From NCBI RefSeq assembly GCF_017744835.1, contig NZ_JAGIAM010000003.1, forward strand, positions 1 through 64,000: a DNA stretch of 64,000 nt. Reading direction: 5' to 3'. The notes under the pieces are model-generated. The model had not been told where the DNA came from and made no database searches. It saw nothing but the letters and a program-made list of their open reading frames with translations. Both the position numbers and the translations under genes were made by a program. Source of the DNA: Sphingomonas sp. Lineage in GTDB: Bacteria; Pseudomonadota; Alphaproteobacteria; Sphingomonadales; Sphingomonadaceae. Positions 7,426-15,113 of this stretch are shown in pieces (the stretch's first letter is position 1; each line of letters opens with the position of its first letter).

Positions 7426-9723
7426 TCACGGAACCGCGCGCACTTCCTCCACGCGCACCTTCCAGCCTTTGGGAAACCCAGGCGCCGCCCCCTGCGACCC
7501 GCCCCACCCCGCGCTCATCATCGCCACTGCAAGCAGCAGCGAACCGTTGGACGGGAAATAGGTCTCCGCCGCCCGCGCAAAGCCGGGGCCATCGGGACCG
7601 ACGCCCGCCTGCGCCGCCGCCGGCCCGACGAGTTGCTTCTCTTCCTCCAGATGCACGCGCGGCGTCATGCCGCTCACGCCCCAGCGGTTGTTGGGCAGGT
7701 CGCGGAACAGCCAGTCGACGGCATTGTCGCGCTCGCCGAGCCGGGCGGCGGTCATCGCGACGGTGGGGAAGTCCCAGCCCCAGGTCTGCCGCAGGTCCCA
7801 ATGCGCCTCGGTGGCGCGCAGCGTGCGGCGCATCGTCGCCGGATCGGTACGGCTCCCGCCGATCAGCCCCCAGGCGAGCAGGAAGGAGGGATGGTCGCGG
7901 TTGAGGCAGTCGGGCGACCTCGCACGGCCGCTGCACGCGCGCGACATTGCCCGGGTCCAGAAATCGGGCGCGGTCTCGACCGGCAGGTACAGCCCGTCGC
8001 GCTGCGGCGGCGGGGTGAGCGCGGCGATCGCTTCGTCCCACTTCGCCTCGCGCTTCAATCCGCGCCGCTCGCGCCAGCGCTGCGCGGTCTCCAGCCCCCA
8101 GCGGAAGAATTCGAGCTCGAAGCCCGGGTTCACCGTGGTGAGCGGCGGGTGGTTCTCCTGCGCGGGGATGATCGGCGGGCCGAGCACCAGCCGGCCGCCC
8201 TCGTGCCGCGGCCAGCTCGCCAGCAGCCGCGCGGTCTGGTCGACCAGCTCGGCATAGCGGTCGAGCGTCGCGCGGTCGCCGCGGGCGCGCCACACCAGCT
8301 CGGCCATGTAGATCGGCGCGGGCTGCTGCCACATGATGAAGGGATTGACCGTGCTGGGGCTGTTCCAGCCTTCGGGACCCGACATCTTGGTCCACCAGGC
8401 GCCCACGACGCGGTGCCGCGCCGCCACTTCGCGGGCGCGGGGGAGCATCGAGACATACCAGCGCAGGCTGCGCTCGAGCGGGGCGGGGCGGCCCCAGGCG
8501 GCCCAGTGCGCGAGGTGGAGCGGCTGGACCTCGAGGTGGAACTTGCCGTTCCAGCTGTTCGAGAACAGCCCTTCCTCCTGCGGCGGATACTCGCCGGCCT
8601 GGTTGATCGCGGCGAGATATTGGGAGAGCACCACCCGGCGCTCCAGCTCGGCGGCGCGCGGATCGGCGCTGCCCGAAAAGTCGATCATCCCGCCTTTCGA
8701 CCAATAGTCGCGCCAGTGGCGGGTCGTGGCGGCGGGATCATAGGCGCCAGGCGTCTGGCGGGCGCGGTCGAAGCTGACCGTGACGGTCAGCCGGTCGCCC
8801 TGCCGCGCGAGCACGCGGAAGCGGTGCGGACCGGTCTCGGCGATGCCGGCCGAGGGGGCGGCGATAGCGGAATAATAGCGGGTGGAATCGATCGTGCGCT
8901 CGATCTCGAGGCGCCCGGGGCTATGGGCGAGCACCCGCGTGTGGTGCCCGGCGTCGTTGCTCCAATCGGAAGGGTCCGGGTTGAGCCTGGCCGACACGCC
9001 CGGATAGCGCACGTCCACGCCGATCCGCCCGCGCGCGACCAGAGGCGAGCGGATCGAGACCATCACCATGTCGCGGTCGGGATGGACGCGCGTCTCCACC
9101 GTCACCGGCGCGCCGTCGAAGACGAAACGGCTGGTCAGCGTGCCCGTCCACAGGTCGAGCCGCTGGTGCGGGCTGGTGATATCGCTGAAGGCGGCCTGGC
9201 TTCCGTCGACGCGGAGCAGCGCCAGCCCCAGACGGCCGAGCGAGAAGCGGTGCGGGTTCTCGCGCAGCCACTGCAGCGCGGGCCGCTTCTCGATCTCGGA
9301 CCAGTCGCGGATCCAGGGATAGGGCTGCTCGCCGCGGCCGGGGACGGGGACCATCACCATCCCGTCCGCCTCGGTGAAGCCAGCCGGGTTGGGGAAGCTG
9401 TGCCATGCCCATTGCGCCATCGTCAGCAGCGGGGCGATCGGCGAATATTGCTCGGGGAAGGTCTGGAGCCCGGTGATGTCGGCGGTGAAGCCCAGGTTGC
9501 CGTTGCCCAGCATCAGCGGCGCATGGGGATCGACGCGGCTGAGCTCGACGTCGTGGCGCGCCACCAGCGCGTGCCGGTCGATCCGCTGGGCGAGGGCAGG
9601 GGAGGCGAGCGCAATCAACAACCCCGTCACCCCCGCGAAGGCGGGGGCCCAGGAGTCGCGAGCAATGCCCTTCGAGGCTCTGGGTCCCCGCCCTCGCGGG
9701 GATGACGGGTTATGGGCGCACAT
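7426..9723 (-). CDS. Exported six-hairpin-type glycosidase-like protein
   Basis: The 765-residue product resembles large (alpha/alpha)6-barrel glycoside hydrolases (GH65/GH95-like), with an N-terminal beta-sandwich region and a C-terminal helical barrel with many Trp/aromatic positions (WGWDFPTVAMTAARLG, NRDHPSFLLAWGLIGG). I cannot assign the exact family or catalytic acid. It has a signal peptide ending ALASPALA-Q. From ATG 9723 the preceding ~30 residues are encoded by a pair of palindromic repeats (PAFAGVTG is their typical translation). The true start may instead be the GTG just before TGLLIALASPALA. It lies 3 nt after the oxidoreductase stop codon, so the two genes are probably one operon. 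It probably acts on an imported oligosaccharide in the periplasm. Confidence 0.75.
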   Translation of the reverse strand: MCAHNPSSPRGRGPRASKGIARDSWAPAFAGVTGLLIALASPALAQRIDRHALVARHDVELSRVDPHAPLMLGNGNLGFTADITGLQTFPEQYSPIAPLLTMAQWAWHSFPNPAGFTEADGMVMVPVPGRGEQPYPWIRDWSEIEKRPALQWLRENPHRFSLGRLGLALLRVDGSQAAFSDITSPHQRLDLWTGTLTSRFVFDGAPVTVETRVHPDRDMVMVSIRSPLVARGRIGVDVRYPGVSARLNPDPSDWSNDAGHHTRVLAHSPGRLEIERTIDSTRYYSAIAAPSAGIAETGPHRFRVLARQGDRLTVTVSFDRARQTPGAYDPAATTRHWRDYWSKGGMIDFSGSADPRAAELERRVVLSQYLAAINQAGEYPPQEEGLFSNSWNGKFHLEVQPLHLAHWAAWGRPAPLERSLRWYVSMLPRAREVAARHRVVGAWWTKMSGPEGWNSPSTVNPFIMWQQPAPIYMAELVWRARGDRATLDRYAELVDQTARLLASWPRHEGGRLVLGPPIIPAQENHPPLTTVNPGFELEFFRWGLETAQRWRERRGLKREAKWDEAIAALTPPPQRDGLYLPVETAPDFWTRAMSRACSGRARSPDCLNRDHPSFLLAWGLIGGSRTDPATMRRTLRATEAHWDLRQTWGWDFPTVAMTAARLGERDNAVDWLFRDLPNNRWGVSGMTPRVHLEEEKQLVGPAAAQAGVGPDGPGFARAAETYFPSNGSLLLAVAMMSAGWGGSQGAAPGFPKGWKVRVEEVRAVP
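9624..9709. repeat. Pair of inverted palindromic repeats inside the glycosidase 5' end
   Basis: Two copies of the GTCAyCCCCGCGaaGGCGGGG-type palindrome common in sphingomonads face each other here, at roughly 9624-9647 and 9682-9709. Both lie within the first ~35 codons of the track ORF. Related palindromes occur at 35612, 50220 and 60640, always between genes. This one is the exception, either lying within a coding sequence or showing that the gene starts later. Confidence 0.75.
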
Positions 9724-9726
9724 CCC

Positions 9727-11193
9727 TCAGCCGAGCTTGCCGGTGCGCATCGGCATCGGCACCGGGGTCTTGTGGCCGGGCATCGGCGGGAGCACGGGCA
9801 GGTCGAGCCCGGTGACCAGATCGGCGATCTTCACTGGCTGGCCGGTCTGGAAGCATTTGTTCGCCGCGATGCCGATCAGGCACGAGGCTGCGCCGCCGCG
9901 CTCGTCGGCAGCGCGCAGCAGCGGGTCCTCGGGGGCGTCGGGATCGAAGATGTCGGCGAGCATCACGGCATCGCCGCCGCCGTGCGATCCCGCGCCCGTG
10001 TCGGGCGTGATTTCCTGCGCCTCGCCGCGCATCGGGATGATCCGCGTCTTGATCCGGTCCTCGTCGCGCTCGTTGCTCGCCCCCGCGACGCCGCCCTGCT
10101 CGATGACGCTATGCTCGAGCCGGCCCTTGGTCCCGTTGAAGGCGACATGATAGCCCTCCCAGGCGTTGAACGCATTGAGGCTGTAGCTGAGCGTGGCGCC
10201 ACCGGCATAGCTGACGATGACGTTCATCGTGTCCTCGATGCTGATCTCGGGCCGCCAGACGCACTGGTCGCGGAAATAGCCATCGTACTTCTCGTTATCG
10301 AGGTAGAGCGCCTTCAGCCCCGGATCGGCGGCAAGGTCGAAGAAGAAGGTGCATTTGTCCTTCTCCGGGCAGGTGTGGCAACGTTGGTGCGCGCCCTGGA
10401 GCCCGAAGCGCTTCGCCATCTCGGGCGTGTAGAAGTCGCGCTTACCCACCGCTTGAACCGACACCGGCATGTCCGAGAGCCACCAGTTGACCAGGTCGAA
10501 ATGGTGCGTCGCCTTGTGCACCATCAGCCCGCCCGAGATCGCCTTGTTCGAGTGCCAGCGCCGGAAATAGTCGGCGCCGTGGACGGTGTTGAGCAGCCAG
10601 TGGAAGTCCACCGAGAGCACGTCGCCGATCACGCCGGACATCAGCAGCTGCTTCACCTGGCTCCGGAAGGGCGAATAGCGATAGTTGAAGGTGACGCGGA
10701 TGTGCCGGCCGCTGCGCTTGACCGCATCGAGGATGTGCTGCGCCTTCTCGGCGGTCATGGTCATCGGCTTCTCGGTGATGACGTCGCAGCCGGCATCGAG
10801 CGCGCGGACGATATAGCCGTCGTGGAAGGCGTCGGGCGGGGTGACGATCACTGCGTCGGGCTTCTGCTCGCGCAGCATCTTGTCGAAGTCGCTGGCGAGA
10901 TAGGGCTTGGGTGGCTTGGCGCCGGCCTGGATCGCGCGCGCGGCGACATGGTCGAGCCGGCCCGGATTGACGTCGCACACCGCGACAAGCTCGCCGTTCG
11001 CCTTGTGCGTGCCCCACAACGCGTCCTGGTACATGCGGTTGCGGCTGCCCACGCCGACGGCGACATAGCGCTTGCGCCCGCCCGCGGCAGCGCTTGCAGG
11101 GACGCTTTCCAGCGCCGCTGCCACCGCCGTGCCCGCGGCCAGCCCCTTCATCACGTCGCGACGGCCAACGGCCGTTCCCTCCAAAGCCTTCAT
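9727..11193 (-). CDS. Gfo/Idh/MocA oxidoreductase, Tat-exported
   Basis: A 488-residue NAD(P)-dependent sugar oxidoreductase-like protein. A twin-arginine leader (GRRDVMKGLAAG, cleavage near ASA-A) precedes a Rossmann domain with VGVGSRNR and VCDVNP. The catalytic EKP motif is in VITEKPMTM. A Cys cluster CHTCPEKDKC near the middle resembles the CxxCxxxxxC insert found in some family members. Family members oxidise, reduce or epimerise sugars and glycosidic positions. Periplasmic Tat-exported forms often sit in polysaccharide loci. It is the first gene of a two-gene unit with the glycosidase and diverges from the amidohydrolase operon. Confidence 0.88.
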   Translation of the reverse strand: MKALEGTAVGRRDVMKGLAAGTAVAAALESVPASAAAGGRKRYVAVGVGSRNRMYQDALWGTHKANGELVAVCDVNPGRLDHVAARAIQAGAKPPKPYLASDFDKMLREQKPDAVIVTPPDAFHDGYIVRALDAGCDVITEKPMTMTAEKAQHILDAVKRSGRHIRVTFNYRYSPFRSQVKQLLMSGVIGDVLSVDFHWLLNTVHGADYFRRWHSNKAISGGLMVHKATHHFDLVNWWLSDMPVSVQAVGKRDFYTPEMAKRFGLQGAHQRCHTCPEKDKCTFFFDLAADPGLKALYLDNEKYDGYFRDQCVWRPEISIEDTMNVIVSYAGGATLSYSLNAFNAWEGYHVAFNGTKGRLEHSVIEQGGVAGASNERDEDRIKTRIIPMRGEAQEITPDTGAGSHGGGDAVMLADIFDPDAPEDPLLRAADERGGAASCLIGIAANKCFQTGQPVKIADLVTGLDLPVLPPMPGHKTPVPMPMRTGKLG

Positions 11194-11302
11194 CCTCTAC
11201 CCTCTCGCATCGCGGGCGTTCGGCCCGTCCGGACCAAATGTATCACCCGGTCCAACATGCGCAATTGCTCGTCACATGATGGGAGAAGGGCCGTTTCGGG
11301 GT

Positions 11303-11331
11303 TTGACGACCAACTTCTCAACCCTTAACAC
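11303..11331 (+). promoter_or_regulatory. Promoter of the amidohydrolase-MFS-GH43-GH28 operon
   Basis: TTGACG (11303-11308), a 17-nt spacer and TAACAC (11326-11331) match the promoter of the TonB receptor at 1153-1181 in both the -35 hexamer and the spacing. The -10 box is weak. The start codon of the operon is 40 nt downstream, behind AAGGAGGGGG. Confidence 0.55.
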
Positions 11332-11335
11332 GTAG

Positions 11336-11350
11336 TTCCAGAATGTAGAA
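11336..11350. promoter_or_regulatory. Candidate operator TTCCAGAATGTAGAA
   Basis: This imperfect palindrome begins 4 nt after the -10 box, exactly as at 1186-1200. The two sites agree at TTCCA, the central AAT, and the pattern of the right half. It may also affect the divergent oxidoreductase gene at 11193. The binding protein is not identified. Confidence 0.5.
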
Positions 11351-11370
11351 CACGAAGCGAAGGAGGGGGA

Positions 11371-12267
11371 ATGGAGCGGCTGCCGTTCATCGATGCGCAC
11401 GTCCATCTGTGGGACCTCGCTCGCATCCGCTACGCCTGGTTGACGCCGCCCTTCTCGGACGACGGCCCCAACGGGAGCGTCGAGCCGATCGCTTCGACCT
11501 ATCTGCTCGATGATTATCGCCGCGAGTCGGCGGGCTGGAACGTCGTTGGCATGGTGCATGTCGATGCCGGCGCCGATGCGGCCCAGGCGCTCGACGAGAC
11601 CGACTGGCTGCAGGACATGGCGGACCGCGAAGGCATGCCCACCGGCATCGTCGCCTTCGCCGCGCTCGACGATCCCAATGTCGACGCGTTGCTCTACGAC
11701 CATGTGCGCCGCCGCAACGTCCGCGGCATCCGCCACATAGTCAATTGGCATGCCGATCCGCGCCGCACCTACACCCCGCGCGACGTGACGCGCGACGAGG
11801 CCTGGCAGAAAGGCTTCGCTTTGCTCGGCAAGCACGGGCTCTCGTTCGACCTCCAGGCCTATCCGGGGCAGTTCGCGGGGCTCGCGGCGCTGATCGAGCG
11901 CCATCCTGACATCCCCGTGATCATCAACCACACGGGCATGGGCGTGGACGGCGAGGCGGACTGGCGCGAGGGCATGGACGCGCTCGCGGCGCTGCCCAAT
12001 GTCGCGGTGAAGATCTCCGGCATGGGCTTCGTCTTCCGGCCGCTTAACGCCGAGGCGGTGCGCGCACGCACGCTCGCCGCGATCGACCTGTTCGGCATCG
12101 ATCGCGCGATGTTCGCCAGCGATTTCCCCACCGACCGGCTGTTCGGCGGCTTCGACGAGACGCTGTCGATGCTCGCCGATGCCGTTTCCGATTTCACCGA
12201 GGGCGAGCGCCGCGCGCTCTTCGCCCGCAATGCCAATCGCATCTACCGGCTCGGGCTGGACGTCTAG
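11371..12267 (+). CDS. Amidohydrolase-2 family lactonase-like enzyme
   Basis: A 298-residue cytoplasmic TIM-barrel metal hydrolase of the amidohydrolase-2 (COG3618) group, which includes L-fuconolactonase and related sugar-lactone hydrolases. Visible metal-ligand motifs are DAHVHLW near the N-terminus, IINHTGMG in the middle and SDFPTDR near the C-terminus. It has no signal peptide. ATG 11371 follows AAGGAGGGGG with good spacing. It heads an operon with a sugar transporter and two glycosidases. It therefore probably opens a sugar lactone made when a released monosaccharide (rhamnose, fucose, arabinose or galactose are possible) is oxidised. Confidence 0.85.
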   Translation: MERLPFIDAHVHLWDLARIRYAWLTPPFSDDGPNGSVEPIASTYLLDDYRRESAGWNVVGMVHVDAGADAAQALDETDWLQDMADREGMPTGIVAFAALDDPNVDALLYDHVRRRNVRGIRHIVNWHADPRRTYTPRDVTRDEAWQKGFALLGKHGLSFDLQAYPGQFAGLAALIERHPDIPVIINHTGMGVDGEADWREGMDALAALPNVAVKISGMGFVFRPLNAEAVRARTLAAIDLFGIDRAMFASDFPTDRLFGGFDETLSMLADAVSDFTEGERRALFARNANRIYRLGLDV

Positions 12268-12279
12268 GGAGACAGGATT

Positions 12280-13527
12280 TTGACCGCTGGTCAGGAGAAC
12301 AACTGGCGCAACACCATCCTCGCGGGGTTGGCCAACTACATCGATGCCGGCTCGATCGTCGCCGGGTCGGTCGCGCTTGCGCTGTGGAAGCACGAATATG
12401 GGCTGAGCGACGCCTTCATTGGCCTGATCGGCGCGTTCAGCGCCAACGCCATCTCGGCGGGTATCGGCGCGCTGGTCGGTGGGATTTTGTGCGATAAGTT
12501 CGGGCGGAAGAAGATCTACCAGTACGATATGCTCTTCTATGCCTTTGGCATGATGTTCCTGGTGTTCGCGAACGCGCCCTGGATGATCGTGCTCGGCTTC
12601 GTTCTCGTCGGCCTGGCAGTGGGGGCGGACATTCCCGCGTCCTGGTCGCTGATCGCCGAGCAGGCGCCCGACAAGAAGCGCGGCGCCCATTCGGGCGTGG
12701 CGCAGTTGCTCTGGTATCTGGGCCCGGTCGCAGTACTGGTGGCGGGCTATTTCCTCCAGCCCTTCGGCATCGCGGGCGTCCGCTGGCTGTTCGTCCATCT
12801 TGCGGTGCTGGCGATCGCGCTCACCTTCCTGCGCTCGCGCATGGAGGAATCGAAGCGCTGGGAAGAGGCCAAGGCAGCGACCGCCGGCCAGGCGCTCAGC
12901 ATCAACTGGCGCGAGCTGTTCAGCCCGCGCTATTTGGGCTCGGTCGTCTTCCTCGCCGCAATGTACGGCTTCTGGAATCTCTGGGCCGGCTATAACGGCT
13001 TCTTCACGCCCTATCTGATCGAGCAGAACAACCTGCCCGCCTGGACCGCGACGATGCTGCCGGCGAGCTACTTCCTGATCGGCATGTTCTCGATCCTGGG
13101 CATCTTCATGACGCTGTCGGACAAGGTGAACCAGCGGCTCCTGTTCGGCATCTCAGCAGCCCTGCATGTCTTCGGCATGGCGCTGCTCGCGATTTTCGGT
13201 TTCAAGCTCGAGATCGTGATCGCGCACATCGTCATCATGGGCATCGCGGGCGGCTTCGGCGCGCAGAGCTTCTTCCAGCTTTGGTCGGCCGAGCTCTTCC
13301 CGACGGCGATCCGCTCGACCGCACAGGGCGCCACCTTTGCGATCGTGCGCATCGGTCTCGGCATCTGGAGCCTCGCGGTGCCGGCACTCGCTGCGGGCAA
13401 CTTCACCCTGCTCGCCTGGATCCTGACCGGCTTCCTCATTGCGTCGGGCGTGATCGGCCTGATCTGGGCGCCGCGCAACGAAGGCAAGTCGCTCGAACAG
13501 ATCGACGCCGAGCGGCGGGCGGCGTGA
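12280..13527 (+). CDS. MFS sugar transporter
   Basis: A 415-residue inner-membrane transporter of the major facilitator superfamily with about 12 hydrophobic segments. Sugar-porter features are GGILCDKFGRKKIY (the G-x-x-x-D-(R/K)-x-G-R-(R/K) loop after helix 2) and ELFPTAIRSTAQG near helix 9-10. The start is a TTG at 12280 behind AGGGAGACAGG; no upstream ATG is in frame. Its end overlaps the GH43 start (GTGA), indicating translational coupling. It probably imports the mono- or disaccharide released by the GH43 and GH28 enzymes. Confidence 0.88.
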   Translation: MTAGQENNWRNTILAGLANYIDAGSIVAGSVALALWKHEYGLSDAFIGLIGAFSANAISAGIGALVGGILCDKFGRKKIYQYDMLFYAFGMMFLVFANAPWMIVLGFVLVGLAVGADIPASWSLIAEQAPDKKRGAHSGVAQLLWYLGPVAVLVAGYFLQPFGIAGVRWLFVHLAVLAIALTFLRSRMEESKRWEEAKAATAGQALSINWRELFSPRYLGSVVFLAAMYGFWNLWAGYNGFFTPYLIEQNNLPAWTATMLPASYFLIGMFSILGIFMTLSDKVNQRLLFGISAALHVFGMALLAIFGFKLEIVIAHIVIMGIAGGFGAQSFFQLWSAELFPTAIRSTAQGATFAIVRIGLGIWSLAVPALAAGNFTLLAWILTGFLIASGVIGLIWAPRNEGKSLEQIDAERRAA

Positions 13528-15113
13528 GGGTGCGTCGCCTGCTCCTCGCGCTGGCCATGGGCGTCGCGGCTCCGGCCGCGGCGCAGCAGGCGACCTACAC
13601 CAATCCGATCCTCTTCGCCGACTATTCGGACCCCGACGTGATCCGCGTCGGGGCCGACTATTATCTGGTCGCCTCGACTTTCCATTTCTCGCCTGGCATC
13701 CCGGTGCTGAAGTCGCGCGATCTCGTCCACTGGACGATCGTCGGTCATGTCCTGCCGCGGCTGCCCTTCGGCCCGCTCTACGACATGCCGGGCCCGCACA
13801 CGCTCGACGACACCATCTCCAAACCGATCGGCGGCACCAAATATGCCAGCGGCGTCTGGGCGCCGTGCATCCGTCACCATGAAGGCAAGTTCTACGTCTA
13901 TTGGTCCACGCCGGACGAAGGCATCTTCATGGCCACCGCCACCGATCCGGCGGGACCGTGGAGCACGCCCGTGACGGTGAAGGCCGGGCCCGGCTACGAA
14001 GACCCGTGCCCCTTTTGGGACGATGACGGCACCGCCTGGCTGGTTCATGGCAAGGTGGGGGCAGGGCCGCTGATCCTGCACCGCATGAGCCCTGACGGCA
14101 CGCGACTGCTCGACGAGGGCAAGGTGATCGCCGAGGACAAGGAGAAGCTCCCGGTCCTCGAAGGTCCCAAGCTCTACAAGCGGAACGGCTGGTACTACAT
14201 CTTCGCGCCGATCGGGGGGGTGGGGACCGGCCCCCAGGCCGTGGGCCGCGCGCGCAGCATCGAGGGGCCGTATGAGTGGCGCGTGGTGCTCGAGGCGGGC
14301 ACCACCCCGGTGCAGGCGCCGCATCAGGGCGGCTATGTCGAGACGCCCTCGGGCCAGGGCTGGTTCGCGCATTTTAATCAGACCGGCGCCTTCGGCCGGA
14401 TCGTGCATCTCCAGCCGGTCCAATGGGTAGACGACTGGCCGGTCATGGGCGACCCGATCCCGGGCAAGACATCCGGCCAGCCGGTGCTCAGCCATGCGAT
14501 GCCCGATACCGGCGCGCCGCCCCCCAGCGATCGCATTCAGGATAGCGACGAGTTCGATCGGCCCCGGCTCGGCCTGCAATGGGAGTGGAACCACAATCCA
14601 CAGGACAGCGCCTGGAGTCTCTCCGCGCGTCCGGGCTGGCTGCGGCTGACGGCGATGCCCGCCGAGCACCTCGTCACGGCCCGCAACACGCTCACCCAGA
14701 TCCTGCAGGGGCCGCGCACGCGGATCACCACGCGGATCGATGTGCGCAACCTCTCCGACGGCCAGCGCGTGGGCCTCTCGCTGTTCGGCGTGCGGCCGAG
14801 TTGGGTGGGCGTGGTGCACACAGGCGCGCAGAACCGGCTGACCTTCGCGACCGAAGGCCGCGAGACAACTGGCCCCGTGCTCGCCAATGCGGCCGTGCTT
14901 TTGCGCGCCGAAGTGAGCGAGGGGCAGGTGGTCCGCTATTCCTACAGCCTCGACGAAGGGCGCAGCTTCGCCGCGTTCGGTGTGCCAACCTGGCTGGCGC
15001 GCTTCTCCTGGTGGAAGGGCTCGCGGCCGGCGTTGTTCAGCTTCACGCGCGGCCCGGCGCCCGCCGGGTTCGTCGACGTCGACTGGTTCCGGGTGGAGCA
15101 CGAGGCGCAATGA
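13524..15113 (+). CDS. Exported GH43 glycosidase (beta-xylosidase/arabinosidase type)
   Basis: A 529-residue secreted enzyme. A signal peptide (RRLLLALAMGVAAPAAA-Q) is followed by the GH43 five-bladed propeller. YTNPILFADYSDPDVIRVG carries the catalytic base Asp near residue 36. VLEGPKLYKRNGWYY carries the likely general acid Glu213. The last ~200 residues form a beta-sandwich like the concanavalin-type C-terminal domain of beta-xylosidases. GTG 13524 overlaps the transporter stop; GTG 13530 is also possible. Family members release xylose or arabinose from side chains of hemicellulose or pectin. In this operon an action on pectin side chains is likely but unproven. Confidence 0.9.
   Translation: MRVRRLLLALAMGVAAPAAAQQATYTNPILFADYSDPDVIRVGADYYLVASTFHFSPGIPVLKSRDLVHWTIVGHVLPRLPFGPLYDMPGPHTLDDTISKPIGGTKYASGVWAPCIRHHEGKFYVYWSTPDEGIFMATATDPAGPWSTPVTVKAGPGYEDPCPFWDDDGTAWLVHGKVGAGPLILHRMSPDGTRLLDEGKVIAEDKEKLPVLEGPKLYKRNGWYYIFAPIGGVGTGPQAVGRARSIEGPYEWRVVLEAGTTPVQAPHQGGYVETPSGQGWFAHFNQTGAFGRIVHLQPVQWVDDWPVMGDPIPGKTSGQPVLSHAMPDTGAPPPSDRIQDSDEFDRPRLGLQWEWNHNPQDSAWSLSARPGWLRLTAMPAEHLVTARNTLTQILQGPRTRITTRIDVRNLSDGQRVGLSLFGVRPSWVGVVHTGAQNRLTFATEGRETTGPVLANAAVLLRAEVSEGQVVRYSYSLDEGRSFAAFGVPTWLARFSWWKGSRPALFSFTRGPAPAGFVDVDWFRVEHEAQ

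Noticed and set aside
7183-9705. 840-residue plus-strand ORF
   Set aside because: It is the antisense shadow of the glycosidase gene; the translation is Arg/Ala/His-rich with no domain, while the minus strand shows a signal peptide and coherent fold.
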